The notes below the pieces were generated by a model. It ran no database searches. It worked only from the letters and a program-made list of their open reading frames with translations, and was not told where the DNA came from. From an uncultured Flavobacteriales bacterium (GTDB lineage: Bacteria > Bacteroidota > Bacteroidia > Flavobacteriales_E > Vicingaceae): a DNA stretch of 64,000 nt. Both the position numbers and the translations under genes were made by a program. This document shows positions 41,167-51,044 of this stretch, piece after piece (within the stretch, counting starts at the first letter, position 1; each line of letters starts with the position of its first letter). The DNA lies in assembly GCA_905479995.1 (NCBI GenBank), contig CAJQON010000018.1, forward strand, positions 1 to 64,000. Reading direction: 5' to 3'.

Positions 41167-41844
41167 TTAATGTGATTCAAATTTTATTCTAAAATTGAAG
41201 CTTACATCTACTGCTTTACCACGTTGCTTTCCTGGTTTCCAATTCGGCATGGCCTGCACTACGCGCACAGCTTCTTTATCTATTCTTGGACTTACTCCTC
41301 TCATCACTTCAACATCTTTAATTTCTCCTTTTTTATTGACCAAAAACTTTAAATAAACTGTTCCACCAATACCAGCTTGTAATTCTGGTTTAGGGTAATG
41401 CAATTCTTCATTCAAGTATTTAATGCGTGCTTTATTTCCTCCAACAAACGTTGGCATTTTTTCAACTATTGTAAATATCTCTGGCGGAGCAGGTGTTGTA
41501 ATTGGTTCTGTATATTCAGGCACAAACTCAGGCTCAACAACTGGTGCTGGGTTAACAACTGGGGCAGGTTCTGGAAGATTTTTTACAATTACAAAATGAT
41601 CGGGATCAAATTTTGGTTGCACTATTTTAACTTTTGGTTTTACCGGATTTGGTTGATACGTAATAGGTGGTAACTCAATTGGTGCTTCTTCTGGACCATC
41701 TGAACCAACAGGAACATCTAATTTGTAAGAACTTTGCCATTCAAAAGCAAGTAAGGTTAATCCACCGGCTACAATTAATCCGATTTGAAAAAATATTCCT
41801 CGTAATTTTTCGAGCTTCTTGTTGCTCTTTTTAAAGTGGTTCAT
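41167..41844 (-). CDS. TonB-like energy transducer (paralogue 1)
   Basis: 225 residues with the same architecture as the next gene: MNHFKKSNKKLEKLRG, membrane anchor FFQIGLIVAGGLTLLAFEW, a Pro-rich spacer (repeated PAPVV/PEF elements) and a C-terminal TonB domain beginning IVEKMPTFVGG and containing YPKPELQAGIGGTVYLKFLV and VMRGVSPRIDKEAVRVVQAM. This domain is closer to the Bacteroidota consensus (MPxFPGG) than that of the neighbour. The tandem suggests duplication followed by divergence of spacer and receptor-contact regions. Confidence 0.9.
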   Translation of the reverse strand: MNHFKKSNKKLEKLRGIFFQIGLIVAGGLTLLAFEWQSSYKLDVPVGSDGPEEAPIELPPITYQPNPVKPKVKIVQPKFDPDHFVIVKNLPEPAPVVNPAPVVEPEFVPEYTEPITTPAPPEIFTIVEKMPTFVGGNKARIKYLNEELHYPKPELQAGIGGTVYLKFLVNKKGEIKDVEVMRGVSPRIDKEAVRVVQAMPNWKPGKQRGKAVDVSFNFRIKFESH

Positions 41845-41933
41845 AGCAGTTAAAGTTTAAGTGAGTACATTATTATAACTTAGGTTTATCCCCTTTTAGT
41901 ATATTGATGCAGCTTTTATCTTAATTTCACAAA

Positions 41934-42368
41934 ATGAAACTACTTTTTTACACCTCCATTTTTTTGATGCTTGCCAGCTGTGTCTCTTCAGAAAATTTAA
42001 CTACTGAAAATAATAATGAAAAACGGTATGCTTTTGGTAAAGGTGGCGGTTTTACTGGCGATTACACCGAGTATATTTTAAATGAAAATGGGAAGGTTTA
42101 TAAGTACGATTATAAATACGATAGAGAGGTTTATTACAAAGATTTAGAAAAAGTGGACCTCTATTATTTTTTAGAGAAAATTGAAGAATTAGGTTTAGAG
42201 GGTATCGATATTAATTCTCCAGGAAACATGTCATCCTATATTGATGTAAGAATTGGTCAAAACTCCATTAATAAAATTACATGGGGTGGTCGACAATATT
42301 ATCCTCCAAAAGAGTTGGTAGATTTTCATAACGAAGTTTTTAAAAAGCTCTCAGAATTTGATCTATAA
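41934..42368 (+). CDS. Hypothetical lipoprotein
   Basis: 144 residues with a type II signal peptide, lipobox LMLASCVSSEN (Cys16). The mature domain is small and mixed alpha/beta with GKGGGFTGDYTEYILNENGKVYKYD and a KITWGGRQYYPP segment. I know similar Bacteroidota proteins only as hypothetical lipoproteins, and the fold might be a membrane-anchored inhibitor type, though this is speculation. It is monocistronic; a hairpin terminator separates it from the convergent peptidase gene. Confidence 0.78.
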   Translation: MKLLFYTSIFLMLASCVSSENLTTENNNEKRYAFGKGGGFTGDYTEYILNENGKVYKYDYKYDREVYYKDLEKVDLYYFLEKIEELGLEGIDINSPGNMSSYIDVRIGQNSINKITWGGRQYYPPKELVDFHNEVFKKLSEFDL

Positions 42369-42370
42369 AA

Positions 42371-42403
42371 ATGGCCAACCTCAATTTTCAAGGCTGGCCA
42401 TTT
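42371..42403. terminator. Terminator hairpin between convergent genes
   Basis: Arms AATGGCCA/TGGCCATT with an inner 3-bp extension; T-tracts are weak on both strands. Confidence 0.65.
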
Positions 42404-42419
42404 CTATTATATTCAATGC

Positions 42420-45400
42420 TTATTTTTTAATTACTCGAGCAACATAACTTCCTTTTTCCGAAACCAATTTTGCAATGTAAATTCCATTGGGTTGGTTCGT
42501 AATGTCAATCGTTAAATTATTGTATCCAACAACTACAGGAATGTTTTTGTTTTGAATTGTGTTTCCTAAAACATCATATAATTCTAGTCTTGCTCCTTGA
42601 GTATCGTTAGCAGTAAACCTCATGTTAAATACACCGTTAGTTGGATTAGGATAAACAGCAATATTTTCAATTTGCTCTTGTTCTTCAACACTTAAAGGAA
42701 TTTGAGTAAACAAGATATTGTCAATGTAAGCGTTATCTCCTTCACTGTTAAAAGGAAATCCTGAAAGTGGATCTGCAGTTTCACTGAAACCCATTCTCGA
42801 TTCAAATACGACTTCAAATTGTGTACCTGCATAAGCACTTAAATCTGCAAATTGAGCTGTAAACGGATCTGATACTTCAGAAGCTGGATTATATGTTCCT
42901 CCTATTTGGCTTCCATTAACCACAACTCTTAAACTACTCGATTGCAGAACAGGCTGACCTAATTGTAATGCATACGCTTTAGAACTAGTTTGTCTTAAAT
43001 CAAACTGCATCCAAACTCCAGTCCAACCAGTAGCATCAACACAAAACTTTGCAGTAGTTGCAAACTCTATGTTATTGTTCCAAAAGTTTGCGGTATCCAA
43101 ATCGGGTGTTGTAGCAGCATTTAATGGGTCTCCTCCAGTTAAACGCAATGCATAAGTTCCGCTTGCAGCAGATGCATTTGAAACACTCGCATTAGATTCA
43201 ATGTTATCCCATAAAATGGTAGAATCTAACACAGCAACATTGTCTTCAAATGTTACGGTATCGGTATCAAATAATGGGTAAGGGTGTTTTATAGAAAGAC
43301 CTGTAATGGTATCATTGGTATTAAATAAATCAGTAGTATGTGCCGACCAAGCATCTAGCGTGTGCGTTCCATTTGCACTTAAATCTGCGGTAGCAGTAAA
43401 AGTGTAATACAAAGTGTCTTCAGCATAAATAGTATTGGCTAAGGTAATGGTTTCATTTACTACCGGTGCAGCATTTACTTTATATTCAACATCAATAGTT
43501 GTTCCTGCAATTAAGGAATCACACCCTAAAAACTGAATGGCAATTGCTACGTTTTCCGCATTGGATAAATGACACCCTGAAGTTGGAGAAAGAACGTCTA
43601 CCATAGCTAAATCATAATTTTGTTGCAATTTATGCTCAACAGCAACACTTAATAAACTGTCATTTAAAGCTTGTGCATCTACTCCATATTTTACCCAGCT
43701 ACTTACGGTGTGCGCTCCAACTAACGATAAATCTGCCGTAGCAGTAAATGTATAGGTTAAGGTATCTCCAGCCGCAAATGTAGCACCTAAAGTAATCGTT
43801 TCATTTACTACTGGCCCAGCATCTACTTGAAAAGCAACTGGAATAGTATTTCCAGCAATCAAGTCAACCAAACAACCGTTGTTTCTAATTTTAATAGTTA
43901 CTGGTTCGGTATTGGATAATCCACAAGCTGTAGTTGGGTTTTCTAAAGAAAGTAGGGATAAATCATTGTCTTCAATTGCAAAGCCAACACCAACTGCTGC
44001 CCATGCTTTAGAGGTTTCTATCACTGCCATTGAACATGCGCCATATAAATCTGCTGCAGATTGAATGGCTCCATCTCTTGCATCATAAAAGTTAGAAGAT
44101 TGCGTTAAGTAAACCGTTAAATTTCTATATGCAATTGCCGCAGCGGTATCAATTCCTAATCCGGTAACGTTATATGCATCATTGTTATCATTTGTACCTG
44201 AGCCTCCAACAGTCAATAAATAAAACCAATAGTTTTGCACACTACTGTTGGTATGAACACCACCATTGTCTGCAGGACCAAATTCCCAATTGGCTCCTAA
44301 GTAAGTATCAGGATCACCTACTGAATTTGGATCTGACATAGATCTAAAGCCATTTCCTCCAATGTCAAAATCTTCACCAATAAACCAATCAAAATTGGCA
44401 AAATCTGCATAGAATTCAATTGATGCCCCAAAAATATCAGAGAATGATTCGTTTAATGCTCCCGATTCGTTTTGGTAAATTAAGTTGGCAGAGTATTCTG
44501 TAACTCCATGGGCAATTTCGTGTCCACCAACATCTAAAGAAGTTAACGCTGAGTATTGTGTTCCATCACCATCACCATAACTCATTCTTGTTCCATCCCA
44601 AAAGGCATTAGAGTAGCTCGCATCATAATGCACATAGCTCAACAATATTGTTCCTGCATCATCATAGCTGTCTCTACCATGTTTACTTAAAAAATAATCA
44701 TAGGTCATTTCTGCTGCCCAATGTGCATCTGTTGCAGCTTCATCTTGTTGTGTATTAACATTATTCCAAACATTATCAGCATCTGTAAAATCTACAGCCA
44801 AAGTATAATCTGTTCCTTCCTGCATATTATAGGTTTCAATCCCGCCACCTCTTGCATATTCTCTTAATCGGAAAGAACTCGGTGAAAGTGAATCTGTTTG
44901 AATGGCTTGAGTTCCTGCATATTTTGTAGAAGCCGAACCGGTTACTTCTGCAGTATGTAGCTTATTAAAGGCATGCAATACTTTTCCGGTTTGGGCATCA
45001 ATAAATACCTCTTGTTTTGATACTGGTGCTTTAGCATAAACCTCAACTTTATAAGCAGTAACATAATTTGATCCTACTTCAGTAAAATATTTGTCAAAGT
45101 AAATTGGTTCTGCTTTTGGAAAATAAGTAGCAGTAACATCGTTTTTTATTTTTTGTAGTAATGCTTCTTCTTGCTCATTCTCCCACATGTATTTTTTTGC
45201 ATTTACATAATTAATTGCAGCTTGAACGGCTTCGCTTTTAGAAAGACTAAAAGTATTGTTAGCACTAATGGCTTTTACTAATTTCCCGTTAGAAGAAACC
45301 AATGCTCCTTGCTTTTCATGAACCATATATTGTGTGCCATAAACTTCAATTCCTTTGTGAAATTGCTGAAAACGAAAATGTGTAAAGCCCAATTGATCTT

Positions 45401-45617
45401 CTTCTGATTTCATTAGGTTCAACTCATCTGAAGTTCCTAAACCCAAATCGGTTTTATGAGAAGTTACTAAACTATTGGCAGTAAGCGGATTATTTGATTT
45501 GAAAGTAAATTGGTTCGTTGCTTTATTCGTTTGTACAAATTCCGACAATGTCTTTTGTTGTGAAAAAAGCGATCCTGCAGCTATTATTGCAGTAAGTAGT
45601 AGTGTGTTTTTTAGCAT
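42420..45617 (-). CDS. M4-family (thermolysin-like) metallopeptidase with T9SS type-A sorting domain
   Basis: 1065 residues. Signal peptide 1-20 (GSLFSQ), FTP/PepSY propeptide about 45-215, then the catalytic domain about 240-560 with zinc site HEIAH (His366, Glu367, His370) and third ligand Glu390 in GALNESFSDIFG. Two related beta-rich modules (about 557-665 and 666-775; each with CxLSN, PVVNETITL and TFTATADLS) follow, then a MAM/jelly-roll-like domain (about 790-985, DNILF end) and a type-A sorting domain (VYPNPTNGVFNMRF, QPNGIYIAKL). It is a secreted zymogen that digests extracellular protein, exported by the T9SS. It is the largest enzyme of the cargo set here. Confidence 0.95.
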   Translation of the reverse strand: MLKNTLLLTAIIAAGSLFSQQKTLSEFVQTNKATNQFTFKSNNPLTANSLVTSHKTDLGLGTSDELNLMKSEEDQLGFTHFRFQQFHKGIEVYGTQYMVHEKQGALVSSNGKLVKAISANNTFSLSKSEAVQAAINYVNAKKYMWENEQEEALLQKIKNDVTATYFPKAEPIYFDKYFTEVGSNYVTAYKVEVYAKAPVSKQEVFIDAQTGKVLHAFNKLHTAEVTGSASTKYAGTQAIQTDSLSPSSFRLREYARGGGIETYNMQEGTDYTLAVDFTDADNVWNNVNTQQDEAATDAHWAAEMTYDYFLSKHGRDSYDDAGTILLSYVHYDASYSNAFWDGTRMSYGDGDGTQYSALTSLDVGGHEIAHGVTEYSANLIYQNESGALNESFSDIFGASIEFYADFANFDWFIGEDFDIGGNGFRSMSDPNSVGDPDTYLGANWEFGPADNGGVHTNSSVQNYWFYLLTVGGSGTNDNNDAYNVTGLGIDTAAAIAYRNLTVYLTQSSNFYDARDGAIQSAADLYGACSMAVIETSKAWAAVGVGFAIEDNDLSLLSLENPTTACGLSNTEPVTIKIRNNGCLVDLIAGNTIPVAFQVDAGPVVNETITLGATFAAGDTLTYTFTATADLSLVGAHTVSSWVKYGVDAQALNDSLLSVAVEHKLQQNYDLAMVDVLSPTSGCHLSNAENVAIAIQFLGCDSLIAGTTIDVEYKVNAAPVVNETITLANTIYAEDTLYYTFTATADLSANGTHTLDAWSAHTTDLFNTNDTITGLSIKHPYPLFDTDTVTFEDNVAVLDSTILWDNIESNASVSNASAASGTYALRLTGGDPLNAATTPDLDTANFWNNNIEFATTAKFCVDATGWTGVWMQFDLRQTSSKAYALQLGQPVLQSSSLRVVVNGSQIGGTYNPASEVSDPFTAQFADLSAYAGTQFEVVFESRMGFSETADPLSGFPFNSEGDNAYIDNILFTQIPLSVEEQEQIENIAVYPNPTNGVFNMRFTANDTQGARLELYDVLGNTIQNKNIPVVVGYNNLTIDITNQPNGIYIAKLVSEKGSYVARVIKK

Positions 45618-45877
45618 AGTAGGTTATTTTAGATTAGCAGTTTTAAAAGTATCGAAAATTTAGATTCCATGTTGGAATAACCCCTCTTAAAATTGAACTT
45701 TAAAGCTTAAAAATAGTTGCGATAAAATGTCTATCCTAGCTCTTAAATAGGGAGTTATACCTAGGTTATGTCAAAATATACTGATTTAGATTGCTAATTT
45801 TACTTACTAATAATGCTTAAACTACGTTAATAAAAGAGTGATACATTTCTTAGAAGGCCTCGTTTCACACTATAATT

Positions 45878-48031
45878 ATGACTACTTTTAGTGAACAAAT
45901 GAACAGAAAAAAGAAAAAAAGCGGATCGTTTAAACACGACTTACTCCATCAAATAATTGCAATTTTTGACAAAAACCCTGATCGAGGATATACTTATAAG
46001 CAAGTTAGTAAAGCCTTTGGTTTTAAAGACATCTCCAACAAAAAGTTGGTAGTAATTATTTTAGATGAGTTGGTTGACCAAAACAAATTGTACGAAACAC
46101 AACGAGGAAGTTATAAATTAAAAGCTGGAGGAAGTTTTATTGAAGGCCGGGTAGACATGACTTCTCGTGGAACAGCCTATATTATAGTTGAAGATAGCGA
46201 TTCGGATATTTTTATTTCTCCCCGAAATACCAATACGGCTTTACATGGAGATACGGTTAAAGTAAATGTATTTTCTTCCAAAAGATCTCAAAAAATTGAA
46301 GGTGAAATTGTAGAAATTTTAGAGCGTGCCAATACTCAATTTGTTGGTGTTCTTCAAAAATCAGCTAAATTCTCTTTTGTTATTCCTGATAGTAATCGGA
46401 TGTCGGTAGATATTTTTATATCGAACGAGAATTTAAAAAATGCACAAGATGGCGATAAGGTTATTGCAAAAATGACCGACTGGCCTCAACATAAAAAAAA
46501 TCCTTACGGGAAAATAGTTCAAGTTTTAGGGAAGCCAGGCGAACACAACACCGAAATGCACGCCATTTTAGCTGAATACGGATTGCCTTTTGAGTTTCCG
46601 CCAAATGTGGAGCGAGATGCTAGCAAATTGGCCATAGAAGTAAGTGCTGAAGAAATTAAAAAAAGACGAGATTTTAGGACTGTAACTACTTTAACCATTG
46701 ATCCGGAAGATGCTAAAGATTTTGATGATGCGTTATCCTTAAAAAAACTAAAAAATGGCAACTGGGAAGTTGGAGTTCACATTGCCGATGTATCACATTA
46801 CGTTCAACCAGGAACTATTTTAGATAAGGAAGCTTTTAAACGAGCAACCTCTGTTTATTTGGTCGATAGAGTTGTGCCTATGTTACCCGAAGTTCTTTCT
46901 AACCAAGCATGTTCTTTGCGCCCGCACGAAACAAAATTATGTTTTTCTGCTGTTTTTGAGCTAGACGACAATGCTAATTTAGTGAGCGAATGGTTTGGTA
47001 GAACAGTCATTTTCTCTGATAGAAGATTTAGTTATGAGGAAGCGCAAGAAAGAATAGAAACAAAGGAAGGAGATTTTGCTGAAGAGATTGTAACACTCGA
47101 TACTTTAGCGAAGAAACTACGAAAAGAACGCTTTAAAAAAGGATCGATTGCCTTTGACAGAATTGAAGTAAAATTCAATTTAGATGATAAAGGAAATCCT
47201 ATTGGAGTTTATTTTAAAGAGAGTAAAGACGCTAATAAACTAATTGAAGAGTTTATGCTGTTGGCCAATAAAAAAGTGGCTGAATTTATAGGGAAACCTA
47301 CCAAAACTAAAAAACCAAAAACATTTGTTTATAGAATTCACGATGAGCCCAACCAAGAAAAACTGTTGACACTCTCTAATTTTGTAAAGAAGTTTGGTTA
47401 CGAATTTAACGTTAACAATGGAGACATGTCCACTTCCATCAACTCGTTAATTTCTGAAGTTCAGGGAAAAAATGAAGAGAATTTAATTGAGCAATTGGCC
47501 ATAAGAACAATGGCTAAAGCAGAATACTCAAGCAAAAACATAGGTCATTACGGCTTAGGGTTTTCCTACTATTCTCACTTTACTTCGCCAATTAGACGAT
47601 ATCCTGATGTAATGGTGCACCGTTTATTGCAACATTATTTAGATGGTGGTTCGGATGTTAATCCGCAAGAAGTTGAAATGCAATGTAAGCACTCTTCAAA
47701 AAGAGAAGTATTAGCCACTGAAGCTGAAAGAGCTTCTATAAAGTACAAACAAGTAGAGTTTTTACAAGACAAAATTGGTGATGAGTTTGAAGGTGTAATT
47801 TCGGGCGTTAGCGAATGGGGATTGTATGTAGAAATTATGAATGGCCTTTGTGAAGGAATGGCTCGACTGAGAGATATGGAAGATGATTACTACACTTTTG
47901 ATGAGAAAAATTTTGCTGCAGTTGGTAAAAAATACGGCAAAGAATATAGAATGGGCGATAAGGTGAACATTAAAGTTATGCGAGCTGATTTACTTAAAAA
48001 ACAACTCGATTTTAAAGTAGTCGATATTTAG
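45878..48031 (+). CDS. rnr: Ribonuclease R
   Basis: 717 residues. N-terminal winged-helix and cold-shock-like RNA-binding regions (about 20-230, with GSFIEGRVDMTSRGTAYI) lead to the RNB catalytic domain, with TIDPEDAKDFDDALS holding the metal-binding Asp residues and SPIRRYPDVMVHRLL near its end. A C-terminal S1 domain (about 635-717, FEGVISGVSEWGLYVEI) completes the family layout. It degrades structured RNA 3' to 5' in the cytoplasm. The 260-bp upstream region shows no consensus box close to the start; a variant TAATTTTA lies about 80 nt away. Confidence 0.96.
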   Translation: MTTFSEQMNRKKKKSGSFKHDLLHQIIAIFDKNPDRGYTYKQVSKAFGFKDISNKKLVVIILDELVDQNKLYETQRGSYKLKAGGSFIEGRVDMTSRGTAYIIVEDSDSDIFISPRNTNTALHGDTVKVNVFSSKRSQKIEGEIVEILERANTQFVGVLQKSAKFSFVIPDSNRMSVDIFISNENLKNAQDGDKVIAKMTDWPQHKKNPYGKIVQVLGKPGEHNTEMHAILAEYGLPFEFPPNVERDASKLAIEVSAEEIKKRRDFRTVTTLTIDPEDAKDFDDALSLKKLKNGNWEVGVHIADVSHYVQPGTILDKEAFKRATSVYLVDRVVPMLPEVLSNQACSLRPHETKLCFSAVFELDDNANLVSEWFGRTVIFSDRRFSYEEAQERIETKEGDFAEEIVTLDTLAKKLRKERFKKGSIAFDRIEVKFNLDDKGNPIGVYFKESKDANKLIEEFMLLANKKVAEFIGKPTKTKKPKTFVYRIHDEPNQEKLLTLSNFVKKFGYEFNVNNGDMSTSINSLISEVQGKNEENLIEQLAIRTMAKAEYSSKNIGHYGLGFSYYSHFTSPIRRYPDVMVHRLLQHYLDGGSDVNPQEVEMQCKHSSKREVLATEAERASIKYKQVEFLQDKIGDEFEGVISGVSEWGLYVEIMNGLCEGMARLRDMEDDYYTFDEKNFAAVGKKYGKEYRMGDKVNIKVMRADLLKKQLDFKVVDI

Positions 48032-48077
48032 TCAGAATCTATCTTACCTTACACAATATCTAAAGCAATCATATGGT

Positions 48078-48085
48078 TATATTTG
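48078..48085 (+). promoter_or_regulatory. -7 promoter box TATATTTG of ispG
   Basis: Consensus box 15 nt before the ispG ATG. No -33 TTG at standard spacing. Confidence 0.6.
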
Positions 48086-48100
48086 CTAAAATTTTAAGAT

Positions 48101-50020
48101 ATGTACTGCAATAGTCTTACCGAATACCAGCGTTTTAATACCAGAGAAGTAATGGTTGGAACCATTGGTATTGGAGGAAACAATCCCATTCGAGTGCAGT
48201 CTATGACTACCACCGACACAATGGATACCATTGCAACGGTAGAACAATCCATTAGAATGATTGATGCCGGATGTGAGATTGTTAGAATTACGGCTCCGAG
48301 TAAAAAAGAGGCCGAAAATTTAGCCAACATTAAAGCCGAAATGATAAAAAGAGGCTACAATACTCCTTTAGTTGCTGACATACATTTTACTCCCAATGCT
48401 GCCGAAATTGCTGCTACTATAGTAGAAAAAGTTAGGGTAAACCCCGGCAACTATGCCGATAAAAAGAAGTTTGAAGAAATAGAGTATACCGATGCATCTT
48501 ATCAAGCAGAATTGGAAAGAATTAGGGAGCGGTTTATCCCGTTGGTAAAGATTTGTAAGGAACACGGAACAGCCCTAAGAATTGGTACCAACCACGGTTC
48601 TTTATCCGATAGAATTATGAGCCGTTATGGCGATTCTCCTTTGGGAATGGTAGAATCGGCCATGGAGTTTTTACGTATTTGTAGAGAGTTTGATTACCAT
48701 AACATTGTTTTATCGATGAAAGCAAGTAATACTTTGGTGGTGGTTCAGGCATACCGTTTGTTGGTAAATCATATGATGGCTGAAGGGATGAATTATCCTT
48801 TACATTTAGGTGTAACCGAAGCTGGTGAAGCGGAAGATGGTCGGATAAAATCGGCTGTTGGAATAGGAACTTTACTAGAAGATGGTTTAGGTGATACCGT
48901 AAGAGTTTCATTAACCGAAGAACCTGAATTTGAAATTCCAGTAGCGCAAGAATTAATAAAACGTTACGAAAATAGAAGTGAACACGATGCTATTCCAGCA
49001 ATAACAAATTGTCCTGTTACTCCTTTCGAATACCAAAAAAGAGCAAGCAATAAAGTGTTAAATATTGGAGGTAAAAACGTGCCTGTTGTCGTTCATGATT
49101 TTTGTGCAAAAGAAAAAATTTCACCGGCCTCATTTTTTGCTTTAGGATACAACTATTCTGTTCCATTGGATAAATGGAACATTACCGATATGGCTTGCGA
49201 TTATATTTTTACAGGAAACAAAGTCATTGACTTTGAAATTCCCGGAACTTTAGGCCTTATTTACAATTATAAAACATGGTTGACTCAAAAAAATAAGGAT
49301 AGGGTTTATCCTTTTTTATCTGTTAAAGAGTATTTGAGTGATGTTGAGTTGTCGGATAAAATGAACATGGTTTATGTAACTTTACCTGAATTAAATGAAG
49401 CATTAGTAAGCAAACTAAAAGGCGATGTAACAGCTACTATTATGATTGATACGTACAACAATCATGGAATGGCAGAGCAACGAAAATTGTTGGTAGAATT
49501 AATAAAGAACGGTTGTAAAACTCCGGTTATTATTGGTCGTGCTTATGGTAATTTAACGGAAGAACAATTGCAGTTACATGCTTCAACAGATATAGGTGCA
49601 TTGCTAGTTGATGGCCTCGGAGATGGTATTTTTATTGCAGCAGAAAACTGTGGAAGTGACCAAATGATTAACGAGACTGCTTTTGGAATTTTACAAGCGA
49701 CTAGAACACGTATTTCTAAAACGGAATATATTTCGTGTCCAAGTTGTGGAAGAACCTTATTTGATTTACAAGAAACTACCGCAAAAATAAGAGCTGTAAC
49801 TTCTCACCTTAAAGGTTTAAAAATTGGAATTATGGGTTGTATTGTAAATGGTCCTGGCGAAATGGCTGATGCCGATTACGGTTATGTTGGTACAGGCTTG
49901 GGTAAAATTACTCTTTACAAAGAAAAAGAAGTGGTACAACGAAACATCCCTGAAGCTGAAGCTGTAGACGCTTTAATAGGTTTAATAACCGAACATGGTG
50001 ATTGGATTGATGCTGACTAA
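48101..50020 (+). CDS. ispG: 4-hydroxy-3-methylbut-2-en-1-yl diphosphate synthase (long form)
   Basis: 639 residues, about 260 longer than E. coli IspG because of the inserted central domain typical of Bacteroidota, Chlamydia and plants. The TIM barrel begins PIRVQSMTTTDTMD and continues RITAPSKKEAENL and VADIHFTPNAAEIA. The C-terminal 4Fe-4S domain has CPSCGRTLFDLQ and GCIVNGPGEMADADYGYVG. It reduces methylerythritol cyclodiphosphate to HMBPP in the non-mevalonate isoprenoid pathway. Its last 4 bases overlap the tail of the convergent pheS. Confidence 0.96.
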   Translation: MYCNSLTEYQRFNTREVMVGTIGIGGNNPIRVQSMTTTDTMDTIATVEQSIRMIDAGCEIVRITAPSKKEAENLANIKAEMIKRGYNTPLVADIHFTPNAAEIAATIVEKVRVNPGNYADKKKFEEIEYTDASYQAELERIRERFIPLVKICKEHGTALRIGTNHGSLSDRIMSRYGDSPLGMVESAMEFLRICREFDYHNIVLSMKASNTLVVVQAYRLLVNHMMAEGMNYPLHLGVTEAGEAEDGRIKSAVGIGTLLEDGLGDTVRVSLTEEPEFEIPVAQELIKRYENRSEHDAIPAITNCPVTPFEYQKRASNKVLNIGGKNVPVVVHDFCAKEKISPASFFALGYNYSVPLDKWNITDMACDYIFTGNKVIDFEIPGTLGLIYNYKTWLTQKNKDRVYPFLSVKEYLSDVELSDKMNMVYVTLPELNEALVSKLKGDVTATIMIDTYNNHGMAEQRKLLVELIKNGCKTPVIIGRAYGNLTEEQLQLHASTDIGALLVDGLGDGIFIAAENCGSDQMINETAFGILQATRTRISKTEYISCPSCGRTLFDLQETTAKIRAVTSHLKGLKIGIMGCIVNGPGEMADADYGYVGTGLGKITLYKEKEVVQRNIPEAEAVDALIGLITEHGDWIDAD

Positions 50021-51042
50021 AAAGCAGACTTAAACTGATCTAAGAATCTTACATCACCTTCTGAGTACAACCTTAAATCGTTTACTTTATATTTTAACAT
50101 TGCTATACGTTCTACTCCCATTCCAAAAGCAAAACCAGTGTATTTTTTACTGTCAATACCACAGTTTTCTAAAACATTAGGATCTACCATTCCGCAACCC
50201 ATAATTTCTAAGTAACCTGTATATTTACATACATTACAGCCTTCGCTGTTACATACAGAACAACTTACATCCATTTCGGCACTTGGCTCTGTAAATGGAA
50301 AATAAGATGGCCTTAAACGAATCTTTGTTTTCTCGCCAAACATTTCTTTTGCGAAATACATTAAGGTTTGTTTTAAATCGGCAAAGGATACATTTTCTGC
50401 AATGTACAATCCTTCCACTTGGTGGAAAAAACAGTGTGCTCGTGCAGAGATGGCTTCATTCCGGTAAACTCGTCCTGGAGAAAGAGTTCTAATTGGTGGT
50501 TTCGCATTTTCCATAATACGCACCTGAACCGAAGAAGTGTGAGTTCTTAATGCCATTTCACCCTCTTCACTTTCCACAAAAAAAGTGTCTTGCATGTCTC
50601 TTGCAGGATGCTCTGGAGGGAAATTTAATGCCGAAAAGTTATGCCAATCATCTTCTACTTCTGGTCCTTCTGAAACGGTAAAACCTATTCTAGAAAAGAT
50701 GTCAATAATTTCATTTCTAACAATAGAAATAGGGTGTCTGCTTCCAACTTTATAAGGAACCCCTGTTCTAGATAAATCAATGGCTTCTTCTTTACTTTCA
50801 GTATTTCCTTCTAACGAAATTTTAAAGGCATCGAATTTTTCTTGAGCCTTAGTTCTTAGTTCATTTATGGCTTGACCAACAACCTTTTTATCCTCATTAG
50901 GCACGGTTTTAAACTCAGCAAAAAGGTCTTTAATTTGTCCTTTGCTCCCTAATAATTTAATACGAAAATCCTCCAGCTGCTCTTTGCTTTCAGCTTTAAA
51001 CCCTTCTACTTCGCTTAATAATTCTTTAATTTTATCTTTCAT
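50017..51042 (-). CDS. pheS: Phenylalanine-tRNA ligase alpha subunit
   Basis: 341 residues. N-terminal coiled coil about 1-85, then the class II catalytic domain: HPISIVRNEIIDIF, TVSEGPEVEDDWHNF, RNEAISARAHCFFHQVEGLYI (motif 2) and GFAFGMGVERIAMLKY (motif 3). A Cys cluster (CSVCNSEGCNVCKYTG) sits before the LEIMGCGMVDP strand, as in many bacterial PheS proteins. It charges tRNA-Phe together with PheT, which is not in this window. It begins 2 nt after the cyclophilin gene on the same strand, so the pair is co-transcribed. Confidence 0.97.
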   Translation of the reverse strand: MKDKIKELLSEVEGFKAESKEQLEDFRIKLLGSKGQIKDLFAEFKTVPNEDKKVVGQAINELRTKAQEKFDAFKISLEGNTESKEEAIDLSRTGVPYKVGSRHPISIVRNEIIDIFSRIGFTVSEGPEVEDDWHNFSALNFPPEHPARDMQDTFFVESEEGEMALRTHTSSVQVRIMENAKPPIRTLSPGRVYRNEAISARAHCFFHQVEGLYIAENVSFADLKQTLMYFAKEMFGEKTKIRLRPSYFPFTEPSAEMDVSCSVCNSEGCNVCKYTGYLEIMGCGMVDPNVLENCGIDSKKYTGFAFGMGVERIAMLKYKVNDLRLYSEGDVRFLDQFKSAF

Positions 51043-51044
51043 CG

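Noticed and set aside
45618-45877. The 260-bp gap between the M4 peptidase and rnr as a site for a small RNA.
   Set aside because: No strong hairpin with T-tract and no consensus promoter box in the middle of the region; it is adequately explained as two divergent promoters.
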